NCBI GenBank assembly: GCA_021795795.1
Contig: JAJYPA010000185.1
Coordinates: 1 to 13,763 of the forward strand
Direction of reading: 5' to 3'
Length of the DNA stretch: 13,763 nucleotides
From: Pseudomonadota bacterium
GTDB lineage: Bacteria > Pseudomonadota > Gammaproteobacteria > Halothiobacillales > Halothiobacillaceae
The stretch's first letter is position 1, and every line of letters begins with the position of its first letter. Shown one piece after another: positions 6,854-13,508 of the stretch. The position numbers and the translations under genes are program-made. A model generated the notes under the pieces. That model was not told where the DNA came from, did not search any database, and saw only the letters and a list, made by a program, of their open reading frames with translations.

Positions 6854-7991
6854 CGCGCTTGAACTCATTATCCAGCACGTCGTCGAAAATACCTGGGCAC
6901 TCTACCTGGACGCTGCGCCCTTCGTGATGGTAGGCCTACTCAGTGCAGGCCTGATCAAGGCATGGGTGCCGCAGCAGCGTTTGGCCGGCTGGCTGGGTGG
7001 CGATGGCCTCTGGCCAATCACCAAGGCGGCAGTGATTGGTGCGCCTCTGCCCCTGTGTTCATGCGCCGTGATACCGGTGGCACTGGGCCTGCATCGCGCT
7101 GGAGCCTCGCGCGGCTCCACCCTGTCTTTTTTGATTGCGACACCAGAAACAGGCGTCGATTCGATTGCCACCTCGTTCGCATTGCTCGGCCCCTTCATGA
7201 CGGTTGTCCGCCCAGTGACCGCGATTTTGAGCGGTATCGTGACCGGTTTGCTGGGTAGTCTGGTCTCGCCTGGCCGCCATACGGCAACGCCCACACCGCT
7301 TGCAGCCTCGTCCTGTTCGAGCGCCTGCGAGACGCAAACTGCGCGGCAGGATGGCGTGTCCCCACGCGCGTGCAGTGCTTCGACATGCTGTGATGAAACC
7401 GGCATGGCCGATGCCACACAAAGCCGCAACGGCTGGGCGCACACCGGCGCAGGCATACGCTATGCCGTCACGAATCTGCTTGATGACTTCAGCGTCTGGC
7501 TGCTCATCGGCCTGACGCTCGCGGGCCTTACCATGACCTTGGTGCCACCCTCCGCGCTGGGCACCTACGGCAGCGGCCTGCCCGCCATGTTAGTGATTCT
7601 GCTGGTGAGCTTGGCGTTTTACGTATGCCCGACTGAGTCCACGCCGATTGCGACGGCCATGCTCCTGGCGGGCGTATCTCCTGGCGCGGTGCTGGTGTTT
7701 CTGTTGGCTGGTCAGGCGACCAATCTGGGCTCGCTTGGCCCATTGCGTAATGAGTTCGGGTGGCGGTTTGTGCTCGTCTATCTGGCTGGGATCAGCGTAT
7801 CCGCCATCGGGTTTGGACTGCTGACCAATTATGTCGTTGTTGCGCTGCATATTGACATCGTCGCACAGTTGCACGCCACCCAAGAACTGGTGCCAGAATG
7901 GATCAAGCTGCTCGGCGCCGGCGCGCTGACAATACTCGCGCTGCGACCTTTGCGCAGACATCTGCCAGGCCTGACACCCGAACCCGCCTGA
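6846..7991 (+). CDS. SO_0444-type Cu/Zn efflux permease
   Basis: A polytopic inner-membrane permease of about 381 residues (an in-frame ATG at 6840 would give 383). Numbered from 6840, the first membrane half ends with APLPLCSCAVIPVALGLHRAG (C73, C75) and TPETGVDS. A cytoplasmic loop (about 143-203) is rich in cysteine (C159, C163, C178, C183, C184). The second half repeats the pattern with YVCPTESTPIATAMLLAG (C263) and GQATNLGSLG. This two-half arrangement with a Cys-rich middle is characteristic of the SO_0444 permease family (DUF318-like). The start overlaps the CadC-type gene, so the repressor probably controls it. Substrate is inferred: soft divalent metals such as Cd, Zn, Pb or Cu. GAG at 6837-6839 favours the 6846 start. 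Confidence 0.85.
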   Translation: MLNALELIIQHVVENTWALYLDAAPFVMVGLLSAGLIKAWVPQQRLAGWLGGDGLWPITKAAVIGAPLPLCSCAVIPVALGLHRAGASRGSTLSFLIATPETGVDSIATSFALLGPFMTVVRPVTAILSGIVTGLLGSLVSPGRHTATPTPLAASSCSSACETQTARQDGVSPRACSASTCCDETGMADATQSRNGWAHTGAGIRYAVTNLLDDFSVWLLIGLTLAGLTMTLVPPSALGTYGSGLPAMLVILLVSLAFYVCPTESTPIATAMLLAGVSPGAVLVFLLAGQATNLGSLGPLRNEFGWRFVLVYLAGISVSAIGFGLLTNYVVVALHIDIVAQLHATQELVPEWIKLLGAGALTILALRPLRRHLPGLTPEPA

Positions 7992-8102
7992 AGATGCGTC
8001 ACACATACGATCTTGAGCCCATGCGAAGGCTTGAACTTGCTCGCGACTGAACCGAAAATGACAAATGTCGGCATGGCGCTAAAGCTGCTGCGTATCGTAC
8101 TC

Positions 8103-8136
8103 GGGGTTCTAAGCCCAAACCCGCAGAATTTTTAGA
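8103..8136 (+). repeat. Left terminal inverted repeat
   Basis: A 34-base end pairing with 8465-8498. It carries GGGGTT at its outer edge and GAATTTTTAGA at its inner edge. Confidence 0.75.
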
Positions 8137-8205
8137 CGACATTATAATCAGTATATTACGGATATGTTGTGTTGGCATGGATCACGGCCATATCGAGTTC
8201 TGATC

Positions 8206-8247
8206 GATAAACTTTCCGTATTCCGACCGCTTTACGGAAAGTTTATC
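8206..8247. repeat. Perfect 15-bp inverted repeat with 12-base loop
   Basis: GATAAACTTTCCGTA (8206-8220) is followed after 12 bases by its exact reverse complement (8233-8247). It lies inside the miniature element and has no T-tract after it, so it is not a standard terminator. It could be a recombination or protein-binding site, or an extrudable hairpin. Confidence 0.75.
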
Positions 8248-8464
8248 ACATGACGTCGAGCAATGACTGGGGCGGAAGCCCTATAAAAGTGGGTATGCCA
8301 AACATCGAAAACCAGAAAGTCCCAATTTCCTCCAAAATTTAACCCCTGCACGCTCTCACCTTCCATCGGACGAGCATGGTGGTAGCCACGCAGCGCCAAC
8401 TGAACGACCGATAACACGTTGGTTTTGCACACAAACCAAATGTATCTATTTGTTTTTCAAGTTA

Positions 8465-8498
8465 TCTAAAAATTCCGCGGGTTTGGGCTTACAACCCC
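8465..8498 (-). repeat. Right terminal inverted repeat
   Basis: The inverted copy of 8103-8136, with two mismatches in 34 bases. Immediately outside it (8499-8581) one frame reads ...GFRSRFNLRAEDLAKRMG and stops. This may be the tail of a gene cut by an insertion, but I cannot name it. Confidence 0.75.
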
Positions 8499-8734
8499 TG
8501 GTTGCAGAGTGTGTTGCGGGAAATGGCTTCCGGTCGCGCTTCAACCTGCGGGCGGAGGATCTGGCGAAGAGGATGGGGTGAAGTCGGCGTAACCCGTTGA
8601 TTCCAGCACCCTGAATTAAGCTTATTGTACTGCAATCAATTACTTGGCGCGGGACATTGGCAATAGTTAGCGTCTAGTCGCGCAATATGCAGGACTTCGC
8701 GTAGGCAATGGCGGACAAACCCTACCAAAGCGAT

Positions 8735-8778
8735 TTGCATTTCTCAACGCAAAATATTACAATACGTAGTTTCGAAAC
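8735..8778 (+). promoter_or_regulatory. Promoter and palindromic operator of the Phd-like gene
   Basis: TTGCAT (8735-8740) and TACAAT (8758-8763) are spaced by exactly 17 bases, a good sigma70-type promoter. At the expected transcription start lies a perfect 10-base palindrome, GTTTCGAAAC (8769-8778), 21 bases before the ATG at 8800. Toxin-antitoxin operons are commonly autoregulated through such sites, so this fits control by the encoded antitoxin-like protein. Confidence 0.6.
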
Positions 8779-8799
8779 GAAGCTGTAGAGGGGGACACG

Positions 8800-9288
8800 A
8801 TGGACATCAAGAAGTCGTCGGTAGTCAGGACTAATCTGACCAAGATTCTTAATCGGATAGTCGAAACAGGTGAAGATATCGGCGTTGAACAAAACGGCGA
8901 GACGGTCGCTGTGCTCACGCGCAAACAACCGGCAAACGGCGTGCCACCGCTGCGCATTGGCGCCGAACAGGCGAGAAAAGGCTGGTCCAAGCTCTTGGAG
9001 TGTGTGGTGACCAGCCAGGCTGAGTTCTCTTTTTTTGCCAAGAAGAGCAAGGTGATCGTTTGCTTAACGCGCTGCGTAGAGTATGACAACCCCTTTGTGG
9101 CAGACTGGAGCACGCACGTAGCTCACTGGAAAGGCTTGCAGAATCATCCTGTGACCGGTTCAGACATTGCCCCCTTGCTAGAACAAATTTCGAACAGGCT
9201 CAAGCATGTTTACGGGCTACTGAAATATAATCCGTCCGACCGCCCTCCTCAGCGGGCGTCAGATTTGGACCGCTATGAGGTGGATTAG
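8800..9288 (+). CDS. Antitoxin-like protein with two tandem Phd/YefM-like repeats
   Basis: A 162-residue protein with a GAGGGGGA ribosome site. Residues 5-42 (SSVVRTNLTKILNRIVETG, then EDIGVEQNGETVAVLTRK) have the Phd/YefM pattern: strand, helix, then a G-x-x-VAVL strand. Residues 52-91 (RIGAEQARKGWSKLLECVV, then SFFAKKSKVIVCLTR) repeat it, including the AR..WSKLL helix typical of Phd proteins. Family members usually have one such domain in about 80-90 residues. The remaining C-terminus (92-162) is charged and unrecognised, and in antitoxins this part wraps the toxin. The stop TAG lies inside the TAGGAG ribosome site of the next gene. The antitoxin role is inferred; no known toxin family is next to it. 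Confidence 0.6.
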   Translation: MDIKKSSVVRTNLTKILNRIVETGEDIGVEQNGETVAVLTRKQPANGVPPLRIGAEQARKGWSKLLECVVTSQAEFSFFAKKSKVIVCLTRCVEYDNPFVADWSTHVAHWKGLQNHPVTGSDIAPLLEQISNRLKHVYGLLKYNPSDRPPQRASDLDRYEVD

Positions 9289-9298
9289 GAGCATTTTC

Positions 9299-9511
9299 AT
9301 GAGTACACGACAACAAGTCGAGGTGAAAATCCGCCGCCACCCAAGCGGAAATCTGACATTGATGGAAAGACACGTCGACGCGTCTTTGTGGACGGATGTT
9401 ACGTTTCCAGACCTTCTCCACAGTGATCCTGCTTCCTTTTACCGCCATGTTGCCAGACGGCTTGCGGACCACGCTATGAATGGCATCACGGTGGTCAGCT
9501 ACATGGACTAA
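9299..9511 (+). CDS. Small protein of unknown function, coupled to the Phd-like gene
   Basis: A 70-residue protein. The start is fixed by AGGAG (9287-9291) seven bases ahead of the ATG; the upstream gene's stop codon overlaps that site, so translation is probably coupled. The N-terminal third (VEVKIRRHPSGNLTLMERH) looks like two beta strands and a turn. The rest (DLLHSDPASFYRHVARRLADHA) looks helical. There is no signal peptide, membrane segment or cysteine. It is not similar to RelE, Doc, PIN or other toxins I know. Its position makes it the candidate partner of the antitoxin-like protein, but it could equally be a third, accessory gene. Confidence 0.55.
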   Translation: MSTRQQVEVKIRRHPSGNLTLMERHVDASLWTDVTFPDLLHSDPASFYRHVARRLADHAMNGITVVSYMD

Positions 9512-9577
9512 CGCTGGGGCCACGATGTGACATGCGTGACCTCTCGCCACGCTTTTCGGAAACCTTTCTCTAGCGGG

Positions 9578-9799
9578 TCCGGCGGGCAATGACGCCGGAG
9601 TATTTAAATGCGGGGACAGCCCATGCCCTGCGCCAGTGGGGAAGTAGCAAAAGCGAGTAACAAGGCGCTTGCGCCGGTCCCGCGTAGCGGGATGGGACGA
9701 AGCCTTTTGCTCACCACTGACACATTCCATATCCGCCCCTGAAAGGGGGCGCGGGCGCGCAGCAACCGGGGGGTGAAAGGTGCGCAAGGGCGTAAGCCC
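9578..9799. other. Hairpin-rich, gene-free stretch; possible structured RNA or DNA site
   Basis: No convincing gene lies in 9512-9885. Five nested or separate stems occur. TCCGGCG/CGCCGGA (9578-9584 with 9593-9599) is the first. A three-layer structure follows: CAGTGG/CCACTG (9634-9639 with 9714-9719) encloses AGCAAAAG/CTTTTGCT (9646-9653 with 9704-9711), which encloses two hairpins, GGCG-CTTG-CGCC (9664-9675) and CCCGC-GTA-GCGGG (9679-9691). Then come CGCCCC/GGGGCG (9734-9739 with 9746-9751) and GGGC-GTAA-GCCC (9788-9799). CTTG and GTAA are stable RNA tetraloop types. Candidates are a non-coding RNA (for example of the HEARO/OMEGA type), an intron remnant or a plasmid origin. None can be chosen from sequence alone. 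Confidence 0.45.
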
Positions 9800-9885
9800 G
9801 TAGCGTCACCGCCTGCCGTCCCGTTCCCGAATCTGTTATTATTCGTTCCTGAATCTGTCGCGCGTGCGCAAGAAAAGGAACCTCC

Positions 9886-10301
9886 ATGGCCCGCACCATC
9901 TCTCTAAAAATCCGCCCTGATCTGGCGCCGCATACTCGCAGACGGGCGCTATCCGGCATTGGAAGCATGGTCGCCGTGCATGCGCCTGATCCCGTCACCC
10001 GCCCATCTCATCGATGCGTTGGGTGGTGCGCTGCGTGTCGCGCCTCTGGGATCGGCATGGATACGGTTTGCTTCAGGTCGGCGGCGGCACGATCAAAAGC
10101 TACAGCAAGTTGGCCGAAGCCGTTGGTTTCCTGGTCGTGATCGGGGAAGGCAAAAGCGCGAAGGGGAAGCCCTGCATGCGCCGCAAGATATGTGCTGGCA
10201 AACGCCGCCCGAGGTATGGCAAGGCGTGCTGGATCGGCTTGGTATTGATCGGAGATATCGATTGCCAAATAAGGCAGAATGCCAGGTTAGGTGATAATTG
10301 A
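9886..10301 (+). pseudogene. Probable frameshifted ORF region of unknown function
   Basis: An AAAAGGAAC ribosome-like site precedes ATG at 9886, which opens an 84-codon frame beginning MARTISLKIRPDLAPHTRRR. Protein-like sequence then appears to move between frames. Frame 2 from about 9930 reads GRYPALEAWSPCMRLIPSP and HLIDALGG. A third frame over about 10050-10190 reads LLQVGGGTIKSYSKLAEAVG and has high GC at third codon positions. The end in frame 2 reads TPPEVWQGVLDRLGIDRRY. One broken gene of about 135 codons is the simplest reading, but the frames may be chance. I do not recognise the product, and an opposite-strand frame (10008-10268) also looks protein-like. Confidence 0.3.
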
Positions 10302-10353
10302 TAAATGTTAAGTGTTTTTTGTTTCCAAAGAAATACACGGTTTGGATCTGTAA

Positions 10354-11049
10354 ATGAACTATGTCGCTTGGACTACCCTGTTTGTGGCAATGACTACGTT
10401 CTATCTTGGCCTTCAAACGAGGAAACAAAACGCCAATTACAGAAATTCAGAAAGGCTAAACATAAAGCCATATTGTCGGATTATGCCTAGCAGTGACAGC
10501 GCTAGGCATAGCGTGGATCAGCATGACAGATACTGTCAAATCAGCACAGTAGCTGATATAGCTGCGGGCATTCCTTCACGGCATCAATTTTTAATTACGC
10601 TCTGTGCGTCACTCAAAAATTACGGAAGTTATCCAGCTAGAAACGTGGAAATAGGAATCGTGCTTTGTGGAACTCCGTACACGGTTGTGCAACTGAAGCC
10701 ACTGTTTTTGAGTAAGATGCCTGCATGCCAGTTACTCGGTGCCGGAGAATCCATATCAATTAATGCCTCTTTCCCTGTGGTTAGTGGTAGACCCATCATA
10801 GATAAAATTTCGTTTGATCGGTTGAAATATTATATCACCGCCATTGAAGTTTATTACGAAGATGTTCTAGGTGAAAAATATTTATTCAGGAAAAACTTTT
10901 ATCCACAAGTTTCCTCTAATCCATCAGGGTCTCTTTTGTCAGAAGAGTTTTTTGACCTAGGTGATCCTGGTAGAACTGTATTTGCGCGCTTACGTGCAGC
11001 TATCAATAAAACACATGCCTGGATCAAAAACAGATTTCGTAGGACATGA
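10354..11049 (+). CDS. Membrane-anchored protein of unknown function
   Basis: A 231-residue protein with one N-terminal membrane segment (about residues 4-20, AWTTLFVAMTTFYLGLQ), then a basic, Asn-rich stretch and a soluble domain of about 200 residues. The core (about 75-180) has alternating hydrophobic strands (FLITLCASLKNYGSYPARNVEIGI; KYYITAIEVYYEDVLGEKY) suggesting a beta-sandwich. The gene and its leader are clearly more AT-rich than the conjugation and metal genes on either side, a sign of separate acquisition. It has no strong Shine-Dalgarno sequence and stands alone, ending 22 bases from the converging traB-like gene. I do not recognise the family. Confidence 0.6.
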   Translation: MNYVAWTTLFVAMTTFYLGLQTRKQNANYRNSERLNIKPYCRIMPSSDSARHSVDQHDRYCQISTVADIAAGIPSRHQFLITLCASLKNYGSYPARNVEIGIVLCGTPYTVVQLKPLFLSKMPACQLLGAGESISINASFPVVSGRPIIDKISFDRLKYYITAIEVYYEDVLGEKYLFRKNFYPQVSSNPSGSLLSEEFFDLGDPGRTVFARLRAAINKTHAWIKNRFRRT

Positions 11050-11071
11050 ACTCCTAGATGTTCTCTTTGCA

Positions 11072-12280
11072 TCATCCATTCCTCGCCATTACCACCCCGG
11101 CCCCGATCAACCGCGCCCAAGCTGCCGTATTCTCATCTTCAATGGCGGGTATGTCTGTTCTTGAGGCCCACCAGACATTGGACACGGCAATAATCACATC
11201 AATCACATCAGGATGCTGCCAGACTGCTTCCAGCCAAACCCAGGACAATACCTGATCGTAGCAGATGGACACATAGACGGGCAGCCCGTCGATGTTCCTG
11301 ACCGGAGTGTACCACGTCGCACCATACCGATCTTTGGCCCAGGGCGCCCACATGGATACCGGTACCGGGAATGCTGTTCTTGCCACAATGTGCCCGACTG
11401 GGCCAACCCCTGGCGCATATTCCACCACGCTATCCCATCGATGCGTCTTCCAAAAAGTCACTGCACCAATCAGCCAGATTTGCTGCTTATTCTGGCGTTG
11501 TTGATATTTATTGAACAGGGCTGCTTGTGTGCCGGAAAGCCAGTGCCCCACAATCGTCTCCGGGAACACTACCACGGCGGCTTTTGGATGCGCCAGGGCC
11601 ATTTGCCCAGCTTGCATGGTGCTCTCAACTCCCTGCAGTGGCGTCACCAACTCGCCAGTATGCGTCTGCAGTCCGACCCAGCCGTCTATCACGGGCGGTG
11701 GTGGTTGCGCCCTGCAAAGGGGAGATACAGCTATAGTATTAGCCACCAGCGTGACGGCCAACGATCCCACGGCAATCCATTTGCCCCATCGTTGCACAGA
11801 CCACAAACCCCAGATGACCAGCAACAATGCCAAACCGTAAACGCCCATGTCTGGAAATAGCACGCCGGCCCCGGCGAGCGGGGATAGCCAGCCGATGAGG
11901 CCCAAAGGCGGCAGGGCATCGATGAGGACCGCCAGCACACTCAGTGTTGGGTTGCGAGCGATCAGCCACGGCAGGGACAAAAGAATGCTGGATACTATCC
12001 AGAATGACCAGCCCATGCCGTTGGCAAGACCACCGTCGTTTCCGGCTCCCGCGCCAAAAAACTCGGCGGATCCATGCACGATACTGAAACTGCCCACCAG
12101 AAAATATGTCAGCGCGGCAATGAATCGCCCGGAAGCCAGTGGAAGTTGAGGAATCAGTACAGGCAAGAGTAGAGCGGTGACCGTAGCCCATATTCCGGGC
12201 AGATGACCCCACGCCAGGCCAGCTAGAGCGCTGTAAAAGCATACGGCCCAAAGGAAAAGCGGATGCTGCTTATTGAACAT
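11072..12280 (-). CDS. traB: TraB-like conjugal transfer protein (nitrilase/Lnt-type)
   Basis: A 402-residue membrane protein of the TraB type found in Ti-like conjugation systems. The first about 185 residues hold six or so membrane helices. The C-terminal half is a carbon-nitrogen hydrolase domain like apolipoprotein N-acyltransferase, starting at VGLQTHTGE. The catalytic Glu is in VVFPETIVG (E241) and the nucleophile Cys in VSICYDQ (C340). Where Lnt has its catalytic Lys before LVPFGEY, this protein reads ARTAFPVPVSMW, so the Lys appears to be Arg. The start at 12280 (MFNKQHPLF) is preferred to one at 12325, which would overlap the upstream gene by 56 bases; the chosen start overlaps it by 11. 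It is the last gene of a - strand conjugation operon. Confidence 0.75.
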   Translation of the reverse strand: MFNKQHPLFLWAVCFYSALAGLAWGHLPGIWATVTALLLPVLIPQLPLASGRFIAALTYFLVGSFSIVHGSAEFFGAGAGNDGGLANGMGWSFWIVSSILLSLPWLIARNPTLSVLAVLIDALPPLGLIGWLSPLAGAGVLFPDMGVYGLALLLVIWGLWSVQRWGKWIAVGSLAVTLVANTIAVSPLCRAQPPPPVIDGWVGLQTHTGELVTPLQGVESTMQAGQMALAHPKAAVVVFPETIVGHWLSGTQAALFNKYQQRQNKQQIWLIGAVTFWKTHRWDSVVEYAPGVGPVGHIVARTAFPVPVSMWAPWAKDRYGATWYTPVRNIDGLPVYVSICYDQVLSWVWLEAVWQHPDVIDVIIAVSNVWWASRTDIPAIEDENTAAWARLIGAGVVMARNG

Positions 12281-12554
12281 GATCCGCTTCCCTGCCAAGA
12301 CGCGTAATGTGCCGAACCAGCACATACCCGATGAATATCAGCCACAACATCGCCGATCCACGATAAACCCATACGGTGCTCCATGATGTGTGAACCGGGG
12401 CATGAAACAGCCAGAACCCCCACGCCAGGCCAGCGATGGCCAATATGAATGCAACGGCCATAACTACCGCGCTGATGATCGTCGCCAGAGGTAGCACAAC
12501 CAAACGCAATTCCGTCCGCCAGAATATGCCAAGTCCCTTCGTGAATGCGCTCAT
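12270..12554 (-). CDS. Small membrane protein in conjugation operon
   Basis: A 94-residue protein with a long hydrophobic region at 18-50 (probably one helix or a tight hairpin) and a second helix at about 66-81, ending in a charged tail (RHITRLGREADHVQ). Its ATG is one base past the stop of the preceding gene and its stop overlaps the start of the TraB-like gene, so the three are almost certainly co-translated. There is no recognisable family. A membrane component or accessory of the transfer machinery is inferred from position only. Confidence 0.65.
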   Translation of the reverse strand: MSAFTKGLGIFWRTELRLVVLPLATIISAVVMAVAFILAIAGLAWGFWLFHAPVHTSWSTVWVYRGSAMLWLIFIGYVLVRHITRLGREADHVQ

Positions 12555-12555
12555 T

Positions 12556-12903
12556 TTATCGAGTCACACGAAACACAACATCAGCACCATCTACGTGAAT
12601 TGGATTGCCTGCCAAAATGGCGGACACGGTATACTCATCCTCTACCCCGCAGGCATTGATGAAATCCATCACCTCATCGAAGAGCAGTATCCTGTTGCTG
12701 ACAAGCCCTTCACGCAGCATGGTGTACCGGGTGTGGGTGGCCGCACGGTCGGCTTTCATGCGGTTCACTTCCACGCGACAGCTTTCCAGACACTCTTCCT
12801 CGAGATCCGACCACGCCTTATCTGCTTTACCTCTCAGAACATACCCGGCTATGCCTGCCATAATAAGGCCGACAACCACGGCAATAAGATAAACCAAACC
12901 CAT
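12556..12903 (-). CDS. Single-span membrane protein in conjugation operon
   Basis: A 115-residue protein. A signal-anchor helix at 2-23 (GLVYLIAVVVGLIMAGIAGYV) is followed by a charged, probably helical segment (KADKAWSDLEEECLESCRVE, about 26-65) and a C-terminal domain of about 50 residues. The start at 12903 is preferred to an in-frame ATG at 12921 because GGAGG lies just ahead of it. It is 18 bases after the 189-residue gene and directly coupled to the next. No family is recognised. Confidence 0.65.
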   Translation of the reverse strand: MGLVYLIAVVVGLIMAGIAGYVLRGKADKAWSDLEEECLESCRVEVNRMKADRAATHTRYTMLREGLVSNRILLFDEVMDFINACGVEDEYTVSAILAGNPIHVDGADVVFRVTR

Positions 12904-12921
12904 TTTGCACCTCCATTCCAC

Positions 12922-13491
12922 TCAGAAAAAAGACTCGCCGCGCATCAACCGGATGCGCCTGGTATCCAGCCAGCTTTCCTTTTTGTGCGTAAAAGCCCGT
13001 TCTGCTTTCAGACCGGCGATGGACTGGCGGGCGTTAAGCGCTCTCACGGCATACTGATCACCAGTCCAGACGCTCATCCACGCCATCACAGGTGCCAGAA
13101 ACACCATGGATGCCGCCACACCGTACTGGTGCCAGATCATCACATCCAGCAGCGCCATGACGATGGATAAAATGGCAATGCGCCGCTGCCACCGGAGCCA
13201 GGGGTTCGCCAGAAAGGCGGCATGGTGTGCTACCAGCCAGCCGATGAGCATCTCATTACCGGTCTCCAGCACGTCGCGCCGGATCAGCAGTCTGCCGAAC
13301 TTCGCGGCAGCCAGCGGTCCGGCGTCGGTAATGACCAGTTCCGGCACGATGCCTTTTTGTTTCCATCGTATTATCCACGCTTCGTTCAAAGCGGATTTCG
13401 CAGTGATGCCGCCGGTGCTATTGGCAAAAAGTAGCGATTTTATCGTTATCATATTTCCGGTACGTATGCTTACGTCATGCTCTTTATCCAT
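12922..13491 (-). CDS. Two-span membrane protein in conjugation operon
   Basis: A 189-residue protein. The first about 100 residues are soluble and mixed (ALNEAWIIRWKQKGIVPELV). Two membrane helices follow at about 105-121 and 124-143, then a basic tail (HKKESWLDTRRIRLMRGESF). AGAGGA precedes the ATG. It begins 17 bases after the lytic-transglycosylase gene, in the same direction. I do not recognise the family; a role in the transfer apparatus is inferred from its neighbours. Confidence 0.65.
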   Translation of the reverse strand: MDKEHDVSIRTGNMITIKSLLFANSTGGITAKSALNEAWIIRWKQKGIVPELVITDAGPLAAAKFGRLLIRRDVLETGNEMLIGWLVAHHAAFLANPWLRWQRRIAILSIVMALLDVMIWHQYGVAASMVFLAPVMAWMSVWTGDQYAVRALNARQSIAGLKAERAFTHKKESWLDTRRIRLMRGESFF

Positions 13492-13508
13492 GAATAAATC
13501 CTCTGGCG

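Larger units (their letters stand above)
8103..8498. mobile_element. 396-bp MITE-like miniature element with 34-bp terminal inverted repeats
   Basis: The left end 8103-8136 and right end 8465-8498 are inverted copies of each other, matching at 32 of 34 positions (mismatches at 8109 and 8125 on the left). Both begin GGGGTT and contain AAGCCCAAACCCGC and GAATTTTTAGA. No transposase is encoded; the longest frame inside (8232-8432, - strand, 66 codons, GTG start) resembles nothing I know. A non-autonomous transposon derivative is the simplest explanation. I see no clear flanking direct repeat, so the target duplication has decayed or the ends recombined. The GGGG end recalls Tn3-type termini, but the rest does not match Tn3 ends that I can recall. 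Confidence 0.7.

Noticed and set aside
6902..7456. 184-codon - strand frame
   Set aside because: Shadow of the permease gene, whose membrane segments and family motifs are clear.
8103..8498. Assignment of the miniature element to the Tn3 family
   Set aside because: Only the GGGG end and the repeat length fit; no 5-base target duplication and no match to known Tn3 inner ends.
9578..9599. Hairpin after the 70-residue gene as a rho-independent terminator
   Set aside because: No run of T follows the stem; it is better treated as part of the structured region.
9200..9787. 195-codon - strand frame across the small-protein gene and the hairpin region
   Set aside because: It is antisense to two genes with proper ribosome sites and to the hairpin-rich region; no domain is recognisable and its composition is Arg/Pro/His-rich.
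10008..10268. 86-codon - strand frame (TTG start)
   Set aside because: It reads smoothly but has no ribosome site and mirrors a + strand frame with coding-like third positions; undecided, so not listed as a gene.
11190..11212. Short direct repeat ATCACATC twice
   Set aside because: It falls inside the traB-like gene and encodes the DVIDV stretch; too short to be a functional repeat.
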